Of a stretch of DNA of 64,000 nt, positions 54,301 through 64,000 are shown in pieces; within the stretch, counting starts at the first letter, position 1; each line of letters opens with the position of its first letter. The stretch is from NCBI GenBank assembly GCA_013365325.1, contig JABVXV010000011.1, forward strand, positions 434,001 through 498,000, written 5' to 3'. The DNA comes from Dipetalonema caudispina. Taxonomy: Eukaryota > Nematoda > Chromadorea > Rhabditida > Onchocercidae. Position numbers and translations under genes: made by a program. Under the pieces are notes generated by a model. The model was not told the origin of the DNA, did no database searches, and saw nothing but the letters and a program-made list of their open reading frames with translations.

Positions 54301-57300
54301 TCCTTCCAAATGAACAACAGCAGCACTATCATTATACATATGGCACGTTCAATACTCTGCACACCTTTTGTAGCAAAGCTCACACAGCTTTTAATTCGCT
54401 GGTATATTAATTTCTCAAGTTCTATAACAAGGTCTATCTATTCGTTTAACATTTTGGCCGCTATTTACACTGTTTCTCAGTTGATTGTGAAATAAGTTTA
54501 CTTACGCTAAGAATTTTTCAACTTTTTCCCCTAATTTGGGAGACAATTTTTGTGCCTTTCTCATTCTCGTAAGTGCTGCAAAAACTTACAAATAGATCAT
54601 GTTTTTAATGCATATTTTTTGTGTATATTTATGTTATTTGTTTAATGGGTAGTATATTGTCGAAATTGCAAAAATTGAGGAACAAAAGTTGAGAGACTTA
54701 AGCTGTTTGCTGTTAATTAACTTTTTGGCCAAACTTGCTTTAAGCTTCAACATTGTATCCAGTGTTTAATGTTTCATATTTTCTCTGGCTCGAATTTTGT
54801 TACACATATATTATCACAAAAATGTTTCTGTTTTCTTTTAAATTTTGTCACATTTACACATTAGTTTGATGAACTGAAAAATATTCATTTGATGATATTT
54901 ATTTGAAGAATATATTTTAAGATGGGTTTTTCGACGGCTGACCGGTTTCGTTTAAATGGAAATACTGCAGTGGAACCAGCAGCGCCATTGTTTCCGCTTC
55001 CGGTGTCGATGTCATCGGAAAACAGCCTTTTAATTCCATTGATTTTGTCTCGTGAATCAAGCATGCAGAATCGATCTGTTTTGATTTCATACAATGAGCA
55101 AGCGGGCCATGTTGCTAACTTGAAAACAGGCAGTAGCTTCAGGAATCAGATTGCATCGGGGACAGAATTTACTTTCCCCAAGAAAGCTCATCAGCAGGTT
55201 CTCCTCAAATTCGTTTTCTACACGATTTACTGTTACGCATTCTTTCACAAATTCTAATGAAAACTTTTAGATATCATTTGCACACCAAGTTGTCCCTCAT
55301 TTTCGTAATAATATTCTCGAAAGCAGTCAACGCAACATTAATGTGATGAGCTCAAGAAGTTCAGCTTTCCAGGTTTGGTTAATAAGTCGAAAGTTTTCCC
55401 GCTGTTAATCTTTTACCAGGAAATTTTTTTTACCTCTTTTTGTTATCTCGCTAAGTTTCAACTTACATAACAGCCCTTGACTTCACTTTTTTTACTTAAA
55501 ATTTTTTTGATTGCGGAAAGATTAACTTGAAATGCTTTCTCCAGTAATATCAGTTATATTAGTGGTCAGTTACGTTTTTGCTATTATTCGATTTATTTAC
55601 AGGTTACGGTTATGAAATCTACTAAGGTGGAACAAAAAGCGATGGATGGTAATCATTTGAAAAGGTTATTATTTCTCAATTATAACACTTCAAAAATTTA
55701 CATATAAAAGTACCTTAGATATTTCCGTTTTTTGCTGTAATTTTAGTTTTTCTGTGGAATTCACGCAACCATCAGAGATCGCTGCTTCACTTCCACGTGG
55801 CTCATTGACTATTGTTCCCTATACAAAAGAGAATCTGGATGCTTTTGTATTGATGCCCACTCCTGCTCAAAGAGGCATGGCAAAAGGACAATTGCGAAGT
55901 ATGAAAATTGAATCTGGAGGTAAATCTTTATTTTTGGAATATTTACTTTTTATTGCTAATAAAATATTTCCACGAATTTACTATTCAAATACTGGTAGAA
56001 TCCGATAGGGATATCCTGTTTTAATTTGGGACAGCAATTGTTGGGCGGTAAAATACCACAAAACCCTGTAGGATGAGGGTCAAATAGAACAAGTGATTCG
56101 ATCTCTGACAATCAAAATGTCGGAATCGTAAGTCTTTCGCCTGAAAATTTCGCAGGTTCCTCTTTCGTATGACTGCTTGGCCCTTGAACACCTGTAGATT
56201 CGCTGTAATCAAAAGGGGTGACTAACATGCTTTATCATTTTTCTCACTTGGGAGGAAATTTTTTATAATCGTGACAAAATACATTTTATCGAAGGTCTAG
56301 ATCTATGAATAAAAATTATCGAAAATTGGGATAAAATAACGTTGTCAGGTGTAGGGATGGAGCATAATATTTAGGTATTGAATTTGATTGCTGTAGTTCT
56401 GAAGGTTTTTCTTGGTATCTGGCGTTCTGCTGAAAACTGGAAGGAATCTCTTGAAAATGTAAAATTGATGTTAAAAAATGTAGCTGAACTTCGGGAATGT
56501 AATTTTCATATTATGGGAATGTGAAAAAATATGTTATATTGTGAGAGTGTAATTTACTATTTCAGAAGCAAGTGAGGTGGAAAAGCCATACGAGGCAGTT
56601 CAGAAACCAGGATCTGAAGTAATGATTGCGAATCCTTTATTTGATATTCTCCAACATTAGAAAATCGAAACTTTGTTATTCGTGTTTCAGAAAGATTATA
56701 AGGAATTGGACGAGGCAACAGACGTTGTTGATGTTTCTACATTATCAAGCAGATTATCGAGCAATGATGAAATAGAATTAAAAAGTCCGATTAAAAAGCT
56801 TTTTAAACGAAATGATGAGAGCATGGACAGGTTAGTCTGATGGAAATGAGTAAATTGTATTGTAATCTTATCACTGGCATAGTTTTCTAAACTGGTCATC
56901 TCTCTCATTTTAGGGTTTTAAATCAAGTGGACTTCGAGAAGAAGTTTGCCAACTTGCCAGCATTCACTCCTGATGATCCCCAGAAAGGTTATATATATAT
57001 GTGCTGTTCTATGATTGTTGTAGTTTTTCATCCCCAAGAATGTCCCTTTTATTTGGATGATAGTAGAAGTAATTTGAATATTTGTAAAATATTCTTCAGG
57101 CACAGCAACACTTCCTTCAACACCTTCAGCTCTCTTGAGAACAATTTTAGAAAAGCAGAAATGTAGCAAAGGTGATTATGATAGAAAAGAAACACCTCTT
57201 AACATTCCTCATACTGTACAGTCAACACCAAGAACTCCAGGTTGGTGAAAATACGAGCAGATTTGCTCCTGTAAATATTCAAATCTTCTGTTTGAGTAAC

Positions 57301-58460
57301 AAACAATGTAACTACAAACAAAAGCAAAATAAAAATGTGGTCATCATATAAAGAAGAACTTGAAACTACGGGAGAAAATTATTAAATATCTAATGCATTG
57401 TGAAGATGTTTTTCGAAATTTTTGTTTTTTAGCGACTGCATCTGCTCGATATGATTCTTCTTTTTTCTTCGGACCGAATTTCAATCCAGCAACACTTCAC
57501 GATCATGTAAGTAACAAAGTTTTTTGTATTAGATGTTCTTTATTATTGTTTTGCCACATGGTTGCATCCCAAATCATATTTTTATAGCTCATACAGTTTC
57601 CTAATTTTCCTAAAATGATAAAACCGTATGAATGGTGACTTTTCCGCTGAGAGTATCTTGCTTGTTTTTGAGTGCAAAGAATGTATCAAATACCTCAACT
57701 CATTGAAATATGAAGTAATGCCCTGTATCTCAAAATATATAACCCCCATCTGTTGATGACCGTTGATGAAAATTTCTTGCAAACTTTCAAATACGTACAA
57801 AATAGATTAATTCAGTGGAACCATATTGTTATTTTTAGGATGATAATGTTTCTCCACTGCCACTCTACAGTCCGCGAACACCAAAAACGCCTCTTGATGG
57901 TTCAACTGAAAAATCAGCAAGCCGGAAATTACTTGATCATCGGAGACAGTTGGTGGTTGAACTTCTAGAAGAATATGGAATGTTTCCCTCAGGTTAGTCT
58001 CTGCTAGTAGTTATTCTTAGCAAGAATTATTACGGTGTTTCATTTATATTTATCCGTTACGATTTGAGGACAAGCTATCTCGGCTTTCCAAAACAAATAT
58101 CGGCAGTTCTTCCCTAGCAAACAAACTCTAACACTTAAAATTCGTGAAATGCGACAGAAAATGATGGCAAGTATGCAGTCTCCTATAACACCGTCGGCAG
58201 GTAATTGCTATTTTCTTGTCAAAATGACTGCGAAATACTTCAAGAAGGGACAGTCGTTCTGAGTAGCAAACAGTTTGTGGAATAATTTGTTGAGCATGTC
58301 TTGCAATCAAAAGCATCGACCATGATGAAATTTGAAGAAAACATTCATTAAAACTTGGCGTTTACTGCTTTTTACAGATTGTTCATTTTCTCAGAAACAA
58401 AACAACTTATTTGTAAAGCAATCTGTTTGTACATCGTCAGGTGAACACTGCTGTAAGTAA
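43207..58460 (+). CDS. cic: Capicua (CIC) ortholog, HMG-box transcriptional repressor
   Basis: Role (family knowledge): a nuclear repressor of receptor tyrosine kinase targets, relieved by ERK signalling; it binds DNA with its HMG box and C1 domain. Exons: 43207-43306, 43664-43818, 43928-44000, 44524-44660, 44797-44892 (or 44918 with cassette 45370-45430), 45501-45602, 45726-45853, 46311-46409, 46501-46747, 48293-48403, 48540-48633, 48741-48863, 49079-49245, 49331-49498, 49740-49968, 50272-50418, 50624-50710, 51407-51525, 51615-51886, 51941-52029, 52225-about 52385, 52554-52733, 52809-52905, 53378-53469, 53759-53859, 53976-54042, 54171-54401, 54922-55197, 55271-55372, 55603-55664, 55747-55919, 56566-56618, 56691-56830, 56914-56987, 57100-57240, 57433-57506, 57839-57992, 58075-58200, 58378-58460. 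About 1,740 residues. Seen: the N-terminal block [20 protein letters not shown]; the CIC-specific [15 protein letters not shown] and [19 protein letters not shown]; the HMG box; VLMPTPAQ; the VNFEKKF-like [20 protein letters not shown]; and C1. Junctions 12/13, 21/22 and 23/24 are uncertain. AATAAA follows the stop by seven bases. Confidence 0.93.
45331..45365 (+). repeat. T35 tract in front of a Capicua cassette exon
   Basis: A run of 35 T leads directly into GTAG, the 3' splice site of the candidate cassette exon at 45370-45430, so it would be that exon's polypyrimidine tract. Confidence 0.8.
48293..48633 (+). other. Capicua-specific [12 protein letters not shown] / [10 protein letters not shown] block
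   Basis: Two adjacent exons (48293-48403 and 48540-48633) encode [31 protein letters not shown] and [17 protein letters not shown]. This block is diagnostic of CIC proteins, with a CX4C...CX2H-like cysteine/histidine spacing suggesting a small metal-binding knuckle (inference). It lies far from the HMG box, which shows that the N-terminal exons belong to the same gene. The intron after the second exon has a GC donor. Confidence 0.9.
52554..52905 (+). other. Capicua HMG box
   Basis: Exons 52554-52733 and 52809-52905 encode the HMG box, roughly residues 1000-1080. It starts [20 protein letters not shown], continues [20 protein letters not shown], and ends [20 protein letters not shown]. The [15 protein letters not shown] and [16 protein letters not shown] motifs separate CIC from SOX, TCF/LEF and other HMG families. 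The intron splits the box at DLATQ/VKEAH. Members bind TGAATGAA-type octamers, with the minor groove contacted by this domain. Confidence 0.97.
57839..58200 (+). other. Capicua C1 domain
   Basis: Exons 57839-57992 and 58075-58200 encode [23 protein letters not shown], then [19 protein letters not shown] and [11 protein letters not shown]. In human and fly CIC this C1 domain cooperates with the HMG box in DNA binding and is found only in CIC proteins. The matching spacing (LDxRRxLVxxLxxxxGxFP, AxxAFQxxYxxxFPSK, LKIREVRQK) is seen clearly. The second exon uses an AAG acceptor rather than CAG or TAG. Confidence 0.95.
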
Positions 58461-58467
58461 TTGTTTC

Positions 58468-58473
58468 AATAAA
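58468..58473 (+). promoter_or_regulatory. Polyadenylation signal close to the Capicua stop
   Basis: AATAAA begins seven bases after the TAA at 58458-58460. This would give an unusually short 3' UTR and supports, but does not prove, a transcript end here. Confidence 0.45.
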
Positions 58474-60851
58474 TGATATTTGTAAAATTAGTAATATTTT
58501 TAAAAATGGAAGAAATTAGTAGTGATGTACTAGATGTACTAGGACCAACATCATATATTAAGATACAAATATTTTTACCTTATAAATTGAGTTTATGTTA
58601 GCCAGTTCGAGTACGAATCATTGGTACCAATACAATACATATCGACGAACGTTAATATGAATACCATATAAATGCAAATGGAAGTGATGGTAAAATTCAA
58701 AAGCAGCATGCAAGTTGTTAGTGTGCAGGATCGTTTCGATCAGATTCAACATTCATTTCAAATGGCATTTTCGGCCAGCAGTGTATCGCAGCTTCAGGGA
58801 ATTGGTTGCTTATTAATTAAATTTTAGTTTTGATTTTCAAGCTTAGCATTTGTGTTATTACAAAATTTGGTAAAAATTTCTAGCACAAGTCGTAGGTTTA
58901 GATGAATTTCGCTGAGTTTGAAACTTTAAAAACGACTTTTTTTTTTGCATGTTATACTTATAACACTTTCCACTATTGTCTGCATGAACAAGTTATCAAG
59001 TCAGCTATAAAGATATGAAAACTTTAACTGCACTGGATCAAAATTATGATAATATTGGAATTATGTGATCATCCAGTGCAGTATATCTCTCGCTATTTGT
59101 GCTACTGCACATCGGACGCGCCATACATGAACTTCCCGAAAGAAACTATGCTAATAGTCGTCAAAGTGTTTAATTTAGTCATTCTGGTGTCAGTTTTTTT
59201 TACTCTCTGGCACTGGTCATCGAAAATCTGGTAGTGTCTTACTTATCTGAAGTTTTCAGATTCTCTCCCGTGGTTCAGCACTAACTCAGTCACTATCAAA
59301 CCACATAACTACTTAATGTGCCATTTTCAAACTGAGATAACTTATGATGTGTGAGATAGCTTGGAAATATTCGAAGGCATAGCACTTTTTCTCAAATTTC
59401 TCTGGCGTGTCCGCTATCCTTCGGTGCCACACGTTTGACCCTTCTCTCCCTCATTCTTCTGCACTTCTCTTTCCATGAAAATGTGTATAACATTTGTTTT
59501 TCATTTCATTGTAAAGGGTTTATATACTTGCGCTTACCTATGTTTTCTCCACTGCTAGGTAATTTTTCTGTTTCAAATGCAAATATTTGCTTGTTGTAGT
59601 TATTAATGGTCAAGAAAAGCAATCTTTCTGGATTGAGAAATCTGGTTTCTTGAATTATTTTGATCTTTATTTGCCAGGTTTCAACAATGTTCAGCGGCTT
59701 CATTCAACAGCTTTTAACCCCTAAAGTTGTACATAATCTACTTATCAAGATCTGATCATGTGATACACTAACCAAACTTCACTAATTCTTTCTGCGCTTG
59801 AACCATTAATAATTAACTTTCATTCTATTAACACAGGACTACAACTTCCTTATTCAATTAGTTTTTCATGAAAAGACCTTCCATTTAATTCATTTTTGTT
59901 AAGCTACTGCCTATTTAATACTTTTTCATGCCTCATCATCCATTTCGTTCCCATTTTATCATTTCCAGTTGAATCATTGAAAAAGAAAAATGAAGGAAGT
60001 GTTCTTTCATCGGTTGTAGTGCATGTGTTTAAACATTACTTCATGAAAGTGTGCATTTTTTAAACGTTTGAATAATGTTAAACTGTTTTATTCTTATTTC
60101 ATAAGATTTTGTAGCGTCTTTGAAAACGGGATTATCCTATGTGATCTAAATTAAGCTGGTTGTTATTGTTGTAGTCACTCTTGTTCGGTAATGTTTTTAT
60201 AATCTTCATAAAATGTCAATCTTCATTTTCATAACTAAGATGGGCATCAGATGATCGCTGACGATAGCTGCGAAAAAAAGAAATGACTATGCTTATTCTC
60301 TGTCTGATGATAATTGCTCATTCAAGCTTGTGCTGTTACTCTCCTCAGCTAAGACTAGCTAATGTAAATTGAAATGGAGAGGAGAGAAGAAAAAACAAGC
60401 AAGCATTCCAATCAATAAGACGATTCATAGTAGGATAAGAATACAACACATGGTTGAAGAATGACCTCCATGCGCACCGGTAGAAGTATAAATTTTATGT
60501 CCATTCAGATTCATCTTGTCAAAATATCGCAGATGTATGGTTCACACTTCTATACTTCAATCCTGTCAATTTATAGTGTGTCAGCTAATGATGAATGAAG
60601 TAATTTGTAATCACCTTCATATTGTACACCTAAGATGTCGTTCTTAGATTTATTTTTGTCATTCGGAAAAATTTTTAAAGATATCATCCAGTGATTATCT
60701 AGTCTGTTCATCGTTTCTTAGTGATGTTTAAAATAAATCGGGTTTGCATTAATGCAATAATTAGTTGAGAGAACTAACGATTGATGGTTACTGGTTGTAT
60801 AATCTATAAAATAGCTATAAAGGATTTTTTACTAAAGCCTTAAATTTGTAG
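58474..60851. other. Region between the Capicua stop and the alternative 3' exons
   Basis: About 2.4 kb of AT-rich DNA with no recognised gene on either strand. A 62-codon frame at 59046-59234 has no motifs. If the distal exons are used, this is an intron. Confidence 0.5.
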
Positions 60852-61496
60852 GAGAAGGAAGAAAGCGTGCACTGAATAGTTTTAAAGGTACTGTTAGAAA
60901 AAAAAGACAGAATATACACGTGAACCGTCATCAGCGCATTTATTTAATCGGGTCATTTGTCTGTTTTATGTTATTGGCTTTTCTATCCCAAATACTGCGT
61001 TTTTAATACGGTTCATTGATATGTGGTACTCTTTTGTAAACATGAGACATAGCTGTTTTTCAGTTCTTTCGATAGAGTCTTTATGCTAATTGGATGTTTT
61101 TTTCTTTTCTTAAATTGTTAGCTTCATATTCAGTAGTGTAAGTTGTGATAATACGTGTATTAGTTATTCTTTGTCATTATTCAAAGAAATAAGTAGTCTC
61201 ATAAATCAGTGACATGTTGACGCTAGCCGATTCTTTTTTCTTACTCACATCTTGTCAGCTGTATGCTGTATTAAATATTTTTTGTTCTCACTCATTTGCA
61301 CATATCATGTTCTTAGCATATTTTCAGAAGGCGACAATTTATATGTTTATTTTTCGACAAAGCAGAAAAAATAAGGAAAAAAGGGAAATGAGACAAGAAA
61401 AAAAAATTAAAGGATTATACTATCAACATGTGTCATTTGTACCATTCGTTCGATGTTTCAGATGGAGATTCTGAATTGTTGCTGAATAAATCTTAA
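60852..61496 (+). CDS. cic: Possible alternative 3' exons of Capicua
   Basis: Two short blocks fit the Capicua phase. The first, 60852-60887, lies behind TTTGTAG, encodes GEGRKRALNSFK and ends at a GTACTG donor in phase 1. The second, 61462-61496, lies behind ATGTTTCAG, encodes DGDSELLLNKS and stops at TAA 61494-61496; AATAAA is embedded just before the stop. They would be reached if exon 39 were cut at 58440 (CAG/GTGAAC, phase 1) rather than read to its stop. All junctions agree, but the exons are small and the homology is nil, so chance is possible. Confidence 0.35.
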
Positions 61497-63478
61497 ATCA
61501 TAGTGATGTAGAAAAAATTGTGGGAGGATTTATAATTGTCAGTACGGCAAAACATGTCATTTGCTAAATTGATGATTTCGTAAATGTGGTAAAGAGAAAA
61601 GAGAAAAAAAAGGAAGGGATTAATACTGCACCACCTATCAGGTGTTATGGTAAAGGTTTCATGCCTCATTATTAGATCCTAAACCCAAAATAGAACTGTT
61701 ATGGGAGCATTTTCACAATACAAATGTGGCATTTGGTTAAGAGACTTGACACTCCAGGCGGAATATGACTTTTTAAAAGTTTTCATTTTGGATTTATTTT
61801 CTGATTCGGTTTCGGTATTCTTTGTTTATACTCTCACAATTAGTCTAATTTTTGTATTGACTTACAGCATTGAAATCCAGAACAAAAATAATTTATCATT
61901 TAGCTGTGTTATGTCTTCTGAGTTTAAAAGCAAAATTATTGATAAATGTACGATTCGCCCACATGGTTGCAAATATTTCATATGATTATTAGTTAGGCGC
62001 TAATAGTGCCTACTGATGTAACAGAAGCCAGAATTAGAATATTGCAAATGAAACCGAATATTGTTCTGCGACAGTAGCATAGCCGTGTATTGAACATAAA
62101 TTGGCTTTTCTATCCTTTAAAATGACAAATAATTTTTGATTGTCAAAAAAGAATTGATGCAAGTAATCTTTTATGCATTAATTTTCTTCATTAATTCCCA
62201 ATGATATAAATTCTTGATTTCCCTTCGAGTTCTTAATTGATTTACAAAAATTTGAAATTCATATCTGTTGGTTTCTTTACCTCGTTGAATTTGAAGTCCA
62301 TCTAAAAATTCTTTATAAAAAGAACTTATATATTTCGAATTTCTTATAGTCTATATACCAAATTATTCCGTATTCATGTTTTTAACTATTATTACATTTC
62401 CCAGTACTCATATCAACCAATTTTTTTTTTTTTTAATGTTTTTTGACTAAATTTTGACAGAGAAGTCGATGACGTATATTTACGAAAATGTACTTGGAAT
62501 AAATAATCCATGAAAAGTTAACTTCCATGTTAATTTGGCACAAGAACTGCAGGAAATTTCGAAGAACCTGTAATTTTTAAAAATCATTAAATATCAGTAC
62601 TCAGATTTTTGCATTAGAAGTCAAAAATCAATCCACCAGGAAAAAAAAATCTAAACGGACCAATTCATATGGTACTCGTCCATTAGATGCGGCAAAAGTG
62701 ACGAGTAATCAGTGATAAGGTAACAAATTGCATCGATTTGCAAAAATCGATGTACGCCTGATGTGAGGGGATGCTTCACAATTCAATTTTTAATTAATGC
62801 TCAGTACACATAGAAAGGATTGATGCATTTCTGAAATCGCTATGAAAATAAGGTGGTGATTTTACAAATATGAGAAAATCGGCATTTGCATTAACAATTT
62901 CCTTTTTACCAAGTTTCCGGATGAGTTTCTTACTTTGGAGAATGAAATTTTGAAATATTTTTAAAAACTAATTTGGATGGAAGAAGTTTCCAAAATTATA
63001 GCTTAAAGGTGATAGTTATGGATAAACAAATGGAATCGAGGGGCATTAAGGCTCGGTTTTCCTACAGTTAATTTGCAAATTTAAAATTAAATCAGCAAAT
63101 CATACGAAAGCTTCAACAAAATTCCAAATTGAGGTTTGATTTAAGCTCTGATTTCGATCTAAATTTATCCTTCGTTAGTATTTATTTCAATCTGTTGCTT
63201 TCCATAGATTGGTTCTGTTGCATTATTCATGTACCCGACAAACTGTCCGCAACTTCTTTCTTACTACATTCACGTAAGTCCGTAATGATATGGGAGAAGA
63301 TAGCAGATACTTTCCATTTAATGGACGATGACTTCCTCACCGTTTTATAAATCGGCATACAATGCAGTATCCTTCTCCATCCAATGCTCATTTTTTCCAC
63401 TGCTCGTCAAAATGACCTCATTTTCATTATTGGACCTTCACAATGACTTTGAGTTTGAATAGTCAAATTTATATTATC
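61497..63478. other. Unannotated AT-rich region
   Basis: No recognised gene on either strand. A 94-codon plus-strand frame at 61701-61985 contains a hydrophobic stretch (VFFVYTLTISLIFVLTYSI), but it has no splice context or family resemblance and I do not call it. Confidence 0.5.
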
Positions 63479-63616
63479 ATGTCTAGCATGAATGATGTTG
63501 TCGATGGGAATATTGCAATTCATTCCGAAGAAATTAGATATTTTAGCGTTACACCTAAGTATGATCTTCAAGATACTGTTATGAACTCAATCCGCAATAG
63601 TGTGATTGATGACTAA
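63479..63616 (+). CDS. Possible 45-residue ORF or exon
   Basis: An ATG-to-TAA frame whose translation is balanced and coding-like: MSSMNDVVDGNIAIHSEEIR, then YFSVTPKYDLQDTV and a polar end SVIDD. No homology is recognised, and neither a clear acceptor before nor a clear donor within it was found. It could be a small gene, a first exon of a gene continuing past the window, or chance. Confidence 0.25.
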   Translation: MSSMNDVVDGNIAIHSEEIRYFSVTPKYDLQDTVMNSIRNSVIDD

Positions 63617-64000
63617 TTCAGTAATTAAAATTCAAAATGCTACACGAATGATAAAGCAATCCAGGAATGGTTGTGTTTTCAAGTTTCAACTGAAGAAAAG
63701 AAATGAATTCAGCAATTACAAACAGCCAACTTCTAGGTCCATAATTTTGAAAAGTAACATTCATTTCCTTGCATCCACATCTTACTTTGGGTAGACTTCT
63801 TCATCATTCTTTAAAACCACTGACTCTAACTCATTTTACATTTTACTACCAGGTTCGTTTCAATGTAATCCTTTTTTCTTTTTTGCAATTTTCGCAACAG
63901 ATCGGGTTTGTAGTTGGATTGGTTGGACGGATGGATGGGTACAAAAACAAATACCAAAACTTATTCCTCATTTAGATCTTAGATCATTCCTAAAATGTTC

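Noticed and set aside
1..64000. tRNA genes, rRNA, CRISPR arrays and transposon open frames
   Set aside because: Looked for B-box-like GGTTCGANTCC motifs, repeat-spacer arrays and transposase or reverse-transcriptase motifs by eye and found none. A covariance-model scan could not be run.

Overview
The window reads as nuclear DNA of a nematode, most likely a filarial or related spirurid worm. It is strongly AT-rich, has short exons with TTTTCAG-type 3' splice sites, and several genes have an unpaired TTTCAG-like acceptor a few bases before the start codon, as expected for spliced-leader trans-splicing. The clade is an inference from composition and gene style. No bacterial, viral or transposon genes were recognised.

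Layout. Bases 2-73 look like the 3' end of a plus-strand gene that lies mostly outside the window. From 3.8 to 9.9 kb (+) is a complete 14-exon gene for a SYG-1/Kirre/NEPH1-type immunoglobulin adhesion receptor. At 13.5 kb (+) is an intronless cytochrome c oxidase subunit 6B gene. From 15.1 to 20.8 kb (-) is a complete 17-exon RASEF/RSEF-1 gene: two EF-hands, a coiled coil and a C-terminal Rab-like GTPase. From 24.5 to 28.7 kb (-) is a small secreted cysteine-rich DB-module protein whose signal-peptide exon lies far upstream. From 28.7 to 42.4 kb there is no recognised gene, but there are microsatellites, homopolymers and one perfect short inverted repeat. From 43.2 to at least 58.5 kb (+) is a roughly 40-exon gene for an ortholog of the HMG-box repressor Capicua (CIC), with the N-terminal conserved region, the [22 protein letters not shown] block, the HMG box and the C1 domain. 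Two phase-compatible exons at 60.9 and 61.5 kb may form an alternative 3' end. The last 2.5 kb holds nothing recognised.

The genes do not form an operon; they are unrelated neighbours with kilobase spacing and mixed strands. SYG-1 acts at the cell surface in synaptic partner recognition, RSEF-1 in vesicle traffic, COX6B in respiration, the DB protein is secreted, and Capicua is a nuclear repressor controlled by receptor tyrosine kinase/ERK signalling in other animals. Exon models were built by hand from reading frames, splice signals and phase bookkeeping. The syg-1, rsef-1 and cox-6B models close exactly in phase. A few Capicua junctions, listed in that entry, remain ambiguous. No previously undescribed system stands out; the most notable item is a full-length Capicua gene in a nematode, with several non-standard splice sites.
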